Positions 25,980 to 34,358 of a stretch of DNA of 64,000 nucleotides are shown here, in pieces. Source of the stretch: CF-46 sp042408445 (GTDB taxonomy: Bacteria > Chloroflexota > Limnocylindria > Limnocylindrales > CSP1-4); the NCBI GenBank assembly GCA_042408445.1, contig JBHORC010000039.1, forward strand, positions 62,001 through 126,000. The letters run 5' to 3'. Below the pieces are notes generated by a model, which was not told the DNA's origin, did not search any database, and saw nothing but the letters and a program-made list of their open reading frames with translations. The position numbers were made by a program, and so were the translations under genes. Within the stretch, counting starts at the first letter, position 1. The number at the start of each line of letters is the position of its first letter.

Positions 25980-26998
25980 GGATCCTCGTCACCGGCGCCG
26001 CCGGGTTCATCAACGGCTACCTCGTCCCCGAGCTGCTCGAGGCGGGCCACGAGGTGATCGGTGTCGACGACTTCAGCAAGTACGGCCGCCTCGCGAAGTC
26101 CTACGACGACCATCCCCGCTATCGCTTCGTGGAGGGTGACGCCAAGGACGTCCGCCTGATGACCGAGCTCGCTGCCGACGTCGACCAGGTGGTCGCGGCC
26201 GCGGCGATGATCGGCGGCATCAGCTACTTCCACGAGTTCGCCTACGACCTCATCGCCGAGAACGAGCGGATCCTCGCGTCCACGTTCGATGCGGCGATCG
26301 CGGCCCACCGCGGTGGGCACCTCGAGCGAATCGTCGTCGTGAGCAGCTCGATGGTCTACGAGTCGGCGACGGTCTTCCCGACGCCGGAGGGCGCGCAGCT
26401 CACCTCGCCGCCACCGGTGTCGACCTACGGCTTCCAGAAGCTGGCGTCCGAGTACTTTGCCCGCGGGGCGTGGGAGCAGTACAGGCTGCCGTACACGATC
26501 GTCCGGCCATTCAACTGTGTCGGCATCGGCGAGCGGCGGGCACTCCGCGACAGCGACGTGATGTCCGGCAATGTGAAGCTCGCGCTGAGCCACGTCGTCC
26601 CGGACCTCGTCCTGAAGGTGCTCAAGGACCAGGACCCGCTCCACATCCTCGGCGACGGGTCGCAGGTTCGGCACTACACCTACGGCGGCGACCTTGCCCA
26701 TGGCGTCCGGCTGGCGATGGAGTCGCCGGCCGCCGTGAACGAGGACTTCAACCTTTCGACGGCGCGATCCACAACGGTCCTAGAGCTCGCCGAGTGCATC
26801 TGGTCGAGGATCCACATGGACGGTCGACCGTTCCGATTCGTCTCGGATCCGCCGTTCGAGCACGACGTCCAGCTGCGCGTCCCGGAGACCGGGAAGGCGA
26901 AGGACGTTCTCCGCTACGAGGCGACGACCTCGCTCGAGTCGATGCTCGACGAGGTCATCCCGTGGATCCGCGCCGAGGTCGAGGCGGGCCGGCTCTAG
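25976..26998 (+). CDS. NAD-dependent sugar epimerase/dehydratase (SDR)
   Basis: 340-residue extended SDR. The glycine motif is ILVTGAAGFINGYLVPELLE (3-22), with ASP-type NAD recognition at GVDDFSKYGR. The catalytic set is Ser in VVVSSSMVYES and Tyr-x-x-x-Lys in STYGFQKLASEYFARG. The C-terminal substrate domain has RPFNCVGIGERRALRDSDV and ILGDGSQVRHYTYGGDLAHG. It belongs with UDP-sugar 4-epimerases and decarboxylases. Coupling by ATGA to the methyltransferase places it in the same precursor pathway. A minus-strand gene converges on it after a 20-base gap with no visible terminator. Confidence 0.9.
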   Translation: MRILVTGAAGFINGYLVPELLEAGHEVIGVDDFSKYGRLAKSYDDHPRYRFVEGDAKDVRLMTELAADVDQVVAAAAMIGGISYFHEFAYDLIAENERILASTFDAAIAAHRGGHLERIVVVSSSMVYESATVFPTPEGAQLTSPPPVSTYGFQKLASEYFARGAWEQYRLPYTIVRPFNCVGIGERRALRDSDVMSGNVKLALSHVVPDLVLKVLKDQDPLHILGDGSQVRHYTYGGDLAHGVRLAMESPAAVNEDFNLSTARSTTVLELAECIWSRIHMDGRPFRFVSDPPFEHDVQLRVPETGKAKDVLRYEATTSLESMLDEVIPWIRAEVEAGRL

Positions 26999-27018
26999 GA
27001 AGACGTCGCGCGACGCGG

Positions 27019-28716
27019 TCAGCAGTTGATCGCGGTCCGCCGATACAGGTAGAGCTGTTCAGTTGGCCCACCGACCAGGAACAAATTCCATGGCACGGCC
27101 CCGACCACCACCGCCCCCTGAGGATCCGGACTGCCGGCGACAATGCCGCAGGCGAGGCGGCCCGGCCACCAGTACTCGTAGAAGATGGTGTTCCCGATCG
27201 GCGGGTTCGGAAGGGGCAACTCGGGCTGGTGCTGGCCGACCCACTCATAGCCGGCGTCCACTTCCTGCGCTGGAATCCCAAGGCCCACGAGCTGTTCGCC
27301 GCCCCGCCATCGGGCGGCGTCGAAGGCGAGCGAGTTCAGCATGAACAGGAGGCTCATCGTCAACAGGACAACCCACGCGCCGGTCGCGACAGCGGTCCAG
27401 CCTCGAGGTGTCGACGAAGACGGCCTGGCATTCGGTCCAGAACGAGCGCGATACATCAGCAGCACAGCGAGCGGCGGGAGAAGGGGCCAGAAGTAGCGGT
27501 CGAACAAGGCGTACTTCGCCCCGTAAATCGCCAATCCTCCCAACGTCGCGGAGGCGAACAGAAGAAGGATCCCGGCCGGTCGTCCGACGACGGACATCGG
27601 GTTCCGGCCCGACTGACGACACCGCCGAAGGTAGGCGCCGACCACGCCTGCCGTGACCGATGAGGTCAGGACGGTCGCTCCGAGCGCAAGGACATTGAGG
27701 CCGATCCAGACGGGGTCGGCAAACACCATCGGCCGCCCGCCGATGATGTATGCGCCGGTCGGAACGCCGTACTGCGAGACGAGATCACCTAGGAATGCGT
27801 TCACGATGGTTCCGTCACGAACGGACATGAACGCGAGAAATCCAACGATCGTGAGACCCACTTCCGCTCCGAGCGCAAGGTCGAACCGGCTCCACGCGCC
27901 GATGTGACGTCGCGCCGCGATCGCCGCGGCGGGCGACACCACGAGACAGATCGTCGTGATCGCGGGCAGGATATTTGCCAAGGTGCCCGTGCCAACGCCG
28001 CCACTGACCACCTGTCCCGGCGCTGTCAGCTTGATTGCGTAAAGACCGGCGCATCCGAGCGCGAATCCGACTGCGATCGTCCACACGCCGATCCGGCGCG
28101 GCTGGCTCCAGACGGCCGAAGCGAGGACCGCGAATGGGGCGGCGATCGCGAACTCCCGGATGCTGAATCCAAGAAATCCGACTAGAGCCGCCAACGCGAG
28201 AAGGCGAAGGCGAACGGGACCGGCGCGGAGTGCGCGGACGCCGAGGGCGAGACAGACGAGTTGCGCCGCGAGTGCCGGCGCGTCCGTCATGAACGACGTC
28301 GCATACGCGAGGTAACCCGGAAAGATGGCCACGAGCGAAGCCACGAGGGCTGCAGGCCACACGCCGAGGAATTGTCGAGCGAGGCTGAACGCGCCAACGA
28401 CCGCCGCACAGGCGAAGCCGAGGCCGGCTATGGCAAAAGCTGTGGAGGATTCACCCGTCAGCCGAAGCAGCGGCTGGGCCGCGACGATCATTCCAACCAT
28501 CATCGTCGTGACGCTGTGAAGTCCGAGGTTTCCCGTCGTAGCAAAGTCAACCGCGATGCGCCGATAGACCCAGTCGTCGACCCTGGGGATTTCGGCGACG
28601 CCCGATGCGATCGCGAACGCGCCCGGGATGCCGACGCCGAGGAGGGCGAGCATCCCGAGCGCGACCCAGGCCCCACGGCGGTCATTCGTGCTGGAATGCG
28701 CGGCTCCGAGGGTCAC
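27019..28716 (-). CDS. GT39-like polytopic membrane glycosyltransferase
   Basis: 565 residues from GTG 28716. After the first helix comes EIPRVDDWVYRRIAVDFATT, which contains the Asp-Asp pair expected of a GT-C catalytic loop. FPGYLAYATSFMTDAPALAA follows, then many helices to about 440 and a soluble C-terminal region. Base composition is milder than in the neighbours (63% GC in one 60-base sample near 28321). Together with its isolated opposite orientation this suggests later acquisition. No earlier in-frame start is clear; the leader up to 28830 is shared with the divergent GtrA gene. Confidence 0.8.
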   Translation of the reverse strand: MTLGAAHSSTNDRRGAWVALGMLALLGVGIPGAFAIASGVAEIPRVDDWVYRRIAVDFATTGNLGLHSVTTMMVGMIVAAQPLLRLTGESSTAFAIAGLGFACAAVVGAFSLARQFLGVWPAALVASLVAIFPGYLAYATSFMTDAPALAAQLVCLALGVRALRAGPVRLRLLALAALVGFLGFSIREFAIAAPFAVLASAVWSQPRRIGVWTIAVGFALGCAGLYAIKLTAPGQVVSGGVGTGTLANILPAITTICLVVSPAAAIAARRHIGAWSRFDLALGAEVGLTIVGFLAFMSVRDGTIVNAFLGDLVSQYGVPTGAYIIGGRPMVFADPVWIGLNVLALGATVLTSSVTAGVVGAYLRRCRQSGRNPMSVVGRPAGILLLFASATLGGLAIYGAKYALFDRYFWPLLPPLAVLLMYRARSGPNARPSSSTPRGWTAVATGAWVVLLTMSLLFMLNSLAFDAARWRGGEQLVGLGIPAQEVDAGYEWVGQHQPELPLPNPPIGNTIFYEYWWPGRLACGIVAGSPDPQGAVVVGAVPWNLFLVGGPTEQLYLYRRTAINC

Positions 28717-28830
28717 AGCGCGGGCGTCGATCTCAAGGGAGCTCTCCTTCGAAGGTCAGGAGACGTTCGCCGATCGGCCACGCACGGACGACCCTGACTT
28801 TCGAGGGATGGGAGGGCCCGGACGCGCGCT

Positions 28831-28836
28831 TAGTAT
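28831..28836 (+). promoter_or_regulatory. -10 box (TAGTAT) for the gtrA-like operon
   Basis: TAGTAT predicts a start near 28843 and a leader of about 35 bases holding GGAGGGTGG just ahead of ATG 28879. It would open the plus-strand run that continues to about 38944. Confidence 0.45.
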
Positions 28837-28878
28837 CGGCGGTGCGTCTCGGCACCATACTCGAGCGTTGGAGGGTGG

Positions 28879-29391
28879 ATGGAACTGCCCGTCGGACTGC
28901 AGAGCCGGGCGGAAATGGATGATCGCCGAGCTCGACCCGCCGATGCGTCGCACCGTTCGCGTGACGAACGGTCACGACGGGTCCGGTTCCTTGCGGTCGG
29001 CGTCTGGAACACGGTGTTCGCCTACAGCGTGTGGGCGATCCTTCAGGTCCTGCTCGCCGACCGGCTTCACTATCTCGTGATCCTGGTCATGGCGTGGCCA
29101 ATCGCGGTCCTGAACGCGTACCTCTTCCAGCGGCGACTTGTGTTCCGAAGCTCAGGAAGGATCCGGAGCGAGCTGCCGCGGTTCTCGGCCGTCTATGTGC
29201 TCACCCTCGCGGCCAGCCTCGTCCTGCTGCCGATCCTGCTCGAGATCCTGCCCCTCAACATCTACGCGATCCAGGCCGGGTTTACGGCCGCAGTCGTTGT
29301 CCTGAGCTATGTCGCGCATCGATCGTTCAGCTTTCGACAGCCGTCTGGTCGGTCACGATCGAGATTCACAGGGGGGACTGATGAACGCTGA
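28879..29391 (+). CDS. GtrA family small membrane protein
   Basis: 170 residues with a basic polar head (1-45) and four hydrophobic segments, the layout of GtrA/DPMS flippase-like proteins. The family signature region is FLAVGVWNTVFAYSVWAILQ, followed later by NAYLFQRRLVF and YVAHRSFSFR. Such proteins are thought to flip or stabilise polyprenyl-phosphate sugars made by a GtrB-type enzyme; a candidate GtrB lies at 34355-35272. An alternative start at 28915 (MDDRRARP) would shorten the head by 12 residues. Its end overlaps the aminotransferase gene by 11 bases. Confidence 0.85.
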   Translation: MELPVGLQSRAEMDDRRARPADASHRSRDERSRRVRFLAVGVWNTVFAYSVWAILQVLLADRLHYLVILVMAWPIAVLNAYLFQRRLVFRSSGRIRSELPRFSAVYVLTLAASLVLLPILLEILPLNIYAIQAGFTAAVVVLSYVAHRSFSFRQPSGRSRSRFTGGTDER

Positions 29392-30493
29392 CGACATCCC
29401 GGTTACGCGGCCCCTCGTGCCGCCGCTCGCCGAGTTCCTTCCGTATCTCGAGCGGATCTGGGCGAGCGGTTGGCTCACGAACGGAGGTCCGTACCACCAG
29501 GAGTTCGAGTCAGCTCTGGCCGACTACCTGGGCGTCGATCAACTGTCCCTGTTCACCAACGGAACGATCGCTCTGGTCACGGCGCTCCAGACGCTCAGGA
29601 TCACCGGCGAGGTCATCACCACCCCGTATTCGTTCGTCGCGACGGCCCATTCGCTGCTGTGGAACGCGATCACGCCGGTCTTTGTCGATGTCAGACCCGA
29701 CACCTTGAACCTGGATCCAGAGAAGATCGTCGAGGCGATCACCCCGAGGACCACGGCGATCATGCCCGTCCACTGCTATGGCTCGCCCTGCGACGTGGAT
29801 CGGATCCAGGAAATTGCCGATCTGTACGGCCTGAAGGTGATCTACGACGCGGCGCACGCATTCGGCGTCCAGTACCGCGGGGACACCCTGCTCAGGCACG
29901 GCGACCTGTCGATGCTCAGCTTCCACGCCACCAAGGTCTTCAATACGTTTGAAGGCGGAGCACTCATTTGTCCCGACCCAAAGACGAAGCAGCGCGTCGA
30001 CTTCCTGAAGAACTTCGGGCACTCAGGCGAGGTCTCGGTCGTCGCGCCCGGGATCAACGGGAAGATGAGTGAGTTCCAGGCCGCGTTCGGTCTGCTGCAA
30101 CTCGAACATGTCGATCTCGCGATCCAGAAGCGCGCCGTGATCGATGCCTTGTATCGACGATGCCTCAGTGGGATCGCCGGGATCGACCCGCTCGAGGTTC
30201 CGCCGGACACCGTGAGCAATCACGGCTACTTCCCCATCATGGTCGGCCCCGAATACCCCTTGTCCCGGGACGAGCTGTACGCGCGTCTTCGGGAGCACGG
30301 AATTCTGGCCCGCCGGTATTTCTATCCGCTGATCTCGGAGTTCCCGATGTATCGCGGCTTTCCTTCGGCGGCGGCACGCAACCTGCCGAACGCGATGCAG
30401 GCGTCTCGGCGGGTGTTGTGCCTTCCCATCTATCCCGACCTCGATCTCGAGGCGGTTGAGCGGATCAGCTGCGTGGTGGCAAGCCCGAGTTGA
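29381..30493 (+). CDS. DegT/DnrJ/EryC1 sugar aminotransferase
   Basis: 370-residue PLP enzyme that aminates a 3- or 4-keto nucleotide sugar. Visible are GWLTNGGPYHQEFESALADY, the cofactor-binding LFTNGTIALVTALQ, the loop DAAHAFGVQYRG, and the PLP lysine Lys185 in SFHATKVFNTFEGG. C-terminal NHGYFPIMV and LPIYPDLDLEAVERI complete the fold. A strong GGGGGG lies just ahead of ATG 29381. The product would be an amino sugar that the GNAT at 33157 could acylate. The stop overlaps the TTG of the next gene. Confidence 0.92.
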   Translation: MNADDIPVTRPLVPPLAEFLPYLERIWASGWLTNGGPYHQEFESALADYLGVDQLSLFTNGTIALVTALQTLRITGEVITTPYSFVATAHSLLWNAITPVFVDVRPDTLNLDPEKIVEAITPRTTAIMPVHCYGSPCDVDRIQEIADLYGLKVIYDAAHAFGVQYRGDTLLRHGDLSMLSFHATKVFNTFEGGALICPDPKTKQRVDFLKNFGHSGEVSVVAPGINGKMSEFQAAFGLLQLEHVDLAIQKRAVIDALYRRCLSGIAGIDPLEVPPDTVSNHGYFPIMVGPEYPLSRDELYARLREHGILARRYFYPLISEFPMYRGFPSAAARNLPNAMQASRRVLCLPIYPDLDLEAVERISCVVASPS

Positions 30494-31218
30494 GGTCCGA
30501 CCACGCCTCGCCGACTGCAGCGCGGGCGGCGATCATGCAGCCCTACTTCCTCCCATACATCGGCTACTTCCAGTTGATCCATGCCGTCGACGTCTTCGTG
30601 GTCTACGACGACATCCAGTACACGAAGAAGGGCTGGATCAATCGCAACCGGATCCTTCGGTCCGGGAGCCCGGTGTCCTTCGGCGTACCCCTGAAGTCAG
30701 CCTCGGACTACCTGGACGTCCGGGACCGAAATCTGGCCGACGACTTCGAGCCGGAGCGCCTCATCCGGCAGATCGCCGCCGCCTACCGACACGCTCCGCA
30801 CCTCGCCGAAACGATGGGATTCGTCGAGCGGGTCATGGCCTGTCCGGACCGCAATCTCTTCGCCTTCCTTGAACATTCGCTGATCGAGGCCTGCCGATAT
30901 CTCGGACTCTCGACTCCGCTGGTCCGCTCGTCTTCGCTCGCGCTGGACCACGAGCTCCGACATCAGGATCGAGTCATTGCGATGTGCGAGGCGCTCGGAG
31001 CCGTGACGTACATCAATGCGCCGGGAGGCGTCGACCTCTACGATCCAGTGGCATTCAGGGATCGAGGCATCGACCTCAAATTCATCCGCCCGACTCCGTT
31101 CGAGTATCGGCAGTTCGACGGGCCGTTCGTCGGGTCGCTGTCGATTGTCGACGTCCTGATGTTCAATGCCTTGCCCGCCGTTCGAAGTCGCGTCGCCTCG
31201 GGCTACGGGCTCACCTGA
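30490..31218 (+). CDS. WbqC family protein
   Basis: 242 residues from TTG 30490, overlapping the previous stop. The signature is near the N-terminus: IMQPYFLPYIGYFQLIHAVD and VVYDDIQYTKKGWINRN, with INAPGGVDLYD and FIRPTPFEYRQF later. WbqC proteins occur in O-antigen and other surface-glycan loci, usually near DegT aminotransferases, and their reaction is not settled. The position between the aminotransferase and the beta-propeller genes fits a role in finishing an amino sugar. Confidence 0.9.
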   Translation: MRSDHASPTAARAAIMQPYFLPYIGYFQLIHAVDVFVVYDDIQYTKKGWINRNRILRSGSPVSFGVPLKSASDYLDVRDRNLADDFEPERLIRQIAAAYRHAPHLAETMGFVERVMACPDRNLFAFLEHSLIEACRYLGLSTPLVRSSSLALDHELRHQDRVIAMCEALGAVTYINAPGGVDLYDPVAFRDRGIDLKFIRPTPFEYRQFDGPFVGSLSIVDVLMFNALPAVRSRVASGYGLT

Positions 31219-31226
31219 GGGCCGGC

Positions 31227-32189
31227 ATGAACAGGTGGAGGAAGCTCGGTCTCGTCTTCTCGCCCCAGACGGAGTCTGATCGCCCATGGATGCGCGCGTT
31301 CGCCCAGGCTCCGAGCGCGTTGCTTCTCGACGACGTCATTCGCGTGTATTTCTCGTGCCGACCCGATCCGGACGCCAACGGTCAATACGTCAGCTACTCG
31401 AGCTTCGTCGATCTCCTCCGACGCGATCCGACGCACATCGTCCGCCTTGCGGACCGCCCCATCCTCGATCTCGGCACCACTGGAACGTTTGATGAGTTCG
31501 GCACGTACCCCGTCTCGGTGATTCGCGACGGCACGAACGTCGTCGCCTATTACGGCGGCTGGACTCGATGCGAGTCGGTCCCGTTCGACGTCGCGATTGG
31601 ACGTGCGACCAGCACCGACGGGGGCGAAACGTTCGAGCGGGCGGGTCCAGGTCCCGTTCTTGGTCGGTCGACCGATGAGCCGTTTGTCGTCAGCGGACCC
31701 AAGATCCGACGCTTCGACGGACGTTGGCACCTCTTCTACATCGCCGGCCGCACGTGGAAGGTCGTCGCAGGCAAGCCGGAACCGGTCTACCGGATCCGCT
31801 CCGCTACCTCGAGCGACGGACTCGAGTGGACCCGGGTCGGGCGGGACCTCATCGAGCCGCGGATCGAAGACGACGAGGCCCAGGCCAGTCCCGACGTGTT
31901 CTTCGCCGGCGGCCGATTTCACATGTACTTCTGTTACCGCCGAAGCGCTGACTACCGGGGCAAGGAAGGCGGCTACCGGATCGGGTATGCCTCGAGCATG
32001 GATCTCGTTCACTGGGATCGAGATGATTCGCTGGCCGGAATCGATGTCTCAGGCGATGGCTGGGACGACGAGATGGTTAGCTACCCGCACGTCTTCGAAG
32101 CCGATGGTCGATGGTTCATGGCGTACCTGGGCAATCAGGTTGGCCGCTTCGGCTTCGGACTCGCCCAGCTGGACGGCGGCTTCACGTGA
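31227..32189 (+). CDS. Five-bladed beta-propeller, GH43/GH130-like protein (copy 1)
   Basis: 320 residues without a signal peptide, so predicted to be cytosolic. Blade-like repeats are visible: AFAQAPSALLLDDVIRVYFS, YPVSVIRDGTNVVAYYGGW, IGRATSTDGGETFERAG, IRSATSSDGLEWTRVG, FHMYFCYRRSADYRG and IGYASSMDLVHWDRDD. Alternating S-x-D-G-x-x-W/F and Y/F-Y strands are typical of sugar hydrolases and phosphorylases of the GH43/32/130 fold. I cannot confirm a catalytic triad. It is followed by a clear paralogue at 32186, to which it is coupled by GTGA. A cytosolic enzyme of this fold in a glycan assembly locus is unusual and may be non-catalytic. Confidence 0.8.
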   Translation: MNRWRKLGLVFSPQTESDRPWMRAFAQAPSALLLDDVIRVYFSCRPDPDANGQYVSYSSFVDLLRRDPTHIVRLADRPILDLGTTGTFDEFGTYPVSVIRDGTNVVAYYGGWTRCESVPFDVAIGRATSTDGGETFERAGPGPVLGRSTDEPFVVSGPKIRRFDGRWHLFYIAGRTWKVVAGKPEPVYRIRSATSSDGLEWTRVGRDLIEPRIEDDEAQASPDVFFAGGRFHMYFCYRRSADYRGKEGGYRIGYASSMDLVHWDRDDSLAGIDVSGDGWDDEMVSYPHVFEADGRWFMAYLGNQVGRFGFGLAQLDGGFT

Positions 32190-33160
32190 CCGCGGTCGCC
32201 GCGATGCGCTGGCGAAGACTGGGTCTCCTGTTCGACGCAGGAAAGATGCTCCCTCCAGGCTACGTCGGCTTTGCCCAGGCGCCCCAGGCTGTCGTGCTTG
32301 ACGACGTTGTCCGGGTCTTCTTCTCTTCCCGGACTGCAGACGTCGAGACGAATGCCTACCGCAGTCACGTCCTCTTCGCCGACTTCACTCCGGCCATGGA
32401 CCGCGTCCTGTCCGTCTCGTCTCGCCCGGTCCTCCCACTCGGTGACCTCGGCTGCTTCGACGAACACGGGATCTTTCCGATGGGAATGGTTCGCGTGGGC
32501 GAGGACCTCTACGGCTACACCTGCGGGTGGAGCCGGCGGGTCTCCGTCCCGGTGGAGACCGCGATCGGTCTCGCGATCAGCCACGACCAGGGACGCACGT
32601 TCGAACGGGTCGGAAAGGGCCCAATCCTTGGCGCGACCCTCCACGAGCCGTTTCTTGTCGGCGACGGACACGTTCGGCTCGTCGAAGGCCTCTTTCACAT
32701 GTGGTACATCTTCGGGACCGCCTGGAAGCGGTACCCGGGGATCGAGGCGGCGGAGCGGACGTACAAGATCGGTCACGCCACCTCGGCCGACGGACGATCC
32801 TGGAAGAAGGACGAGGGCGTCCAGGTCATCCCCGATCGGCTTGGACCGGACGAATCGCAGGCGTTGCCGTCCGTGATCGAGATCGATGGCCTCTTCCATA
32901 TGTTCTTCTGCTTCCGGGAGTCAGCGGACTTTCGAACCAATCCAGCCCGTGGATATCGTCTCGGCCATGCCACGTCGACGGACTTGACGTCCTGGATCAG
33001 AAGCGACGGGACGGCGACTCTGGACGTAGATCGCGATGCCTGGGACTCGAGCATGCAGTGCTACCCGAATGCGTTCGAGAGCGAGGGGAAGATCTATCTC
33101 CTCTACAACGGGAACGAATTCGGCCGTCACGGCTTCGGCGCCGCGGTCCTCGTCCGGTGA
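32186..33160 (+). CDS. Five-bladed beta-propeller, GH43/GH130-like protein (copy 2)
   Basis: 324-residue paralogue of the preceding gene, aligned throughout: MRWRRLGLLFDAGK against MNRWRKLGLVFSPQ; GFAQAPQAVVLDDVVRVFFS against AFAQAPSALLLDDVIRVYFS; GNEFGRHGFGAAVL against GNQVGRFGFGLAQL at the end. Differences concentrate in loops between strands, as expected if the two bind different sugars. The GTG start overlaps the first copy by four bases, and its own stop overlaps the GNAT gene by four. No signal peptide. Confidence 0.8.
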   Translation: MTAVAAMRWRRLGLLFDAGKMLPPGYVGFAQAPQAVVLDDVVRVFFSSRTADVETNAYRSHVLFADFTPAMDRVLSVSSRPVLPLGDLGCFDEHGIFPMGMVRVGEDLYGYTCGWSRRVSVPVETAIGLAISHDQGRTFERVGKGPILGATLHEPFLVGDGHVRLVEGLFHMWYIFGTAWKRYPGIEAAERTYKIGHATSADGRSWKKDEGVQVIPDRLGPDESQALPSVIEIDGLFHMFFCFRESADFRTNPARGYRLGHATSTDLTSWIRSDGTATLDVDRDAWDSSMQCYPNAFESEGKIYLLYNGNEFGRHGFGAAVLVR

Positions 33161-33612
33161 CCTTGTTCCGGACGGATTCAGCGACGGTGGACGAGCTTGT
33201 CGCCCACCTCGAGGAATGCGATGACGCCTTCGTGCCGCCCCTTAGCGAGCGCGTCGCGATTCCCGACTACGCCATAAAGCTGGCCGAGCGAGCCACCCGG
33301 TTCGAGGCCTGGTCCGACGGCCGCCTGGTCGGCCTTGTCGCGACCTACTGGCCCCAATCTCCGGAGGGTCCGGCGTTCATCACGAACGTTTCCCTGTCGG
33401 CCGACTCACGTGGACATGGGCTCGCCACGACCCTGCTCGAGCGGTGCGCCGCTGCCGCGCAGGAGCGCGCAATCTCACACGTACGGCTTGAGGTCGAGCG
33501 CGACAACGCCCGGGCGATCAGGCTCTACACCGCCATGCGCTTTCGGCTGATCGAACAAACCGGGTCGACATTGACGATGGAGCGGGCGACCGCGGCAGGT
33601 GAGGACCAATGA
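33157..33612 (+). CDS. GNAT family N-acetyltransferase
   Basis: 151 residues, the usual single-domain size. The acetyl-CoA loop is VSLSADSRGHGLATTLLERC, matching the Q/R-x-x-G-x-G/A motif, followed by HVRLEVERDNARAIRLYTAM. The start GTG 33157 overlaps the propeller gene and the stop overlaps the methyltransferase. In this setting it probably acylates the amino sugar produced via the aminotransferase at 29381, as seen in many Fuc3NAc/Qui4NAc-type pathways. The exact acceptor is unknown. Confidence 0.88.
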   Translation: MTLFRTDSATVDELVAHLEECDDAFVPPLSERVAIPDYAIKLAERATRFEAWSDGRLVGLVATYWPQSPEGPAFITNVSLSADSRGHGLATTLLERCAAAAQERAISHVRLEVERDNARAIRLYTAMRFRLIEQTGSTLTMERATAAGEDQ

Positions 33613-34358
33613 CGACGCGACGCGACCACGACGCCGAGATTGTCGACACCGCCGCGCGCCGCTATGCCTACGACTTCGATCTCGGCGTCATGGACCCGTA
33701 CAAGATTCGGTCGTTCGAGCCGTTCTTCCGTGGCGGCAGGGCGCTGGAGCTCGGGAGCTACACGGGCTCGTTCACCGAGCGGCTCCTGCCGTATTTCGAC
33801 CACGTCACGTGCCTCGAGGCGTCGGATGTCGCGATCGGTCAGGCGAAGGCGAGATTGGGTGAGCGGGTCACGTTCGTCCCTGGCCTCATCGAGGAGGCGG
33901 CGCTTCCGGAGCGCTACGACGCAGTCATCCTGACGCACGTCCTCGAGCATCTCGACGATCCCGTTGCAGCACTCAAGCGCATCAACGACGAGTGGCTCGC
34001 CCCTGCCGGCCGCGTCTTCGTGGTCGTGCCCAACGCGAACGCGCCGTCACGTCAGATCGCGGTCCTGATGGGCCTGATCTCGCACAACGCCGCTGTCACT
34101 CCTGGCGAGGCCGAGCATGGTCACCGCCGAACCTATTCGCTCGATACCCTCGAGCGAGACATCGAGCAGTCGGGGCTTTCCGTCGTACATCGATCGGGGA
34201 TCTTCTTCAAGGCGCTCGCGAACTTCCAGTGGGATCGGCTCCTGAAGACAGACATCATCTCGTCCGAATACCTCGACGGCTGTTACGAGCTGGGCCAGCG
34301 CTACCCCGATCTCTGCTCGAGCATCTTCGTCGTGTGCGAGCGCGGAGACGCACGGTGA
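33609..34358 (+). CDS. Class I SAM-dependent methyltransferase
   Basis: 249 residues. Motif I is GGRALELGSYTGSFTERLLP (about 36-55), with VTCLEASDVAIGQAKARLG as the acidic second strand and YDAVILTHVLEHLDDPVAAL next. A positional group VVVPNANAPSRQIAVLMGL and HRRTYSLDTLERDIEQSGL resembles glycan and lipid O-methyltransferases. ATG 33609 overlaps the GNAT stop, and its own stop overlaps the GT2 gene by four bases. Target unknown. Confidence 0.88.
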   Translation: MTTRRDHDAEIVDTAARRYAYDFDLGVMDPYKIRSFEPFFRGGRALELGSYTGSFTERLLPYFDHVTCLEASDVAIGQAKARLGERVTFVPGLIEEAALPERYDAVILTHVLEHLDDPVAALKRINDEWLAPAGRVFVVVPNANAPSRQIAVLMGLISHNAAVTPGEAEHGHRRTYSLDTLERDIEQSGLSVVHRSGIFFKALANFQWDRLLKTDIISSEYLDGCYELGQRYPDLCSSIFVVCERGDAR

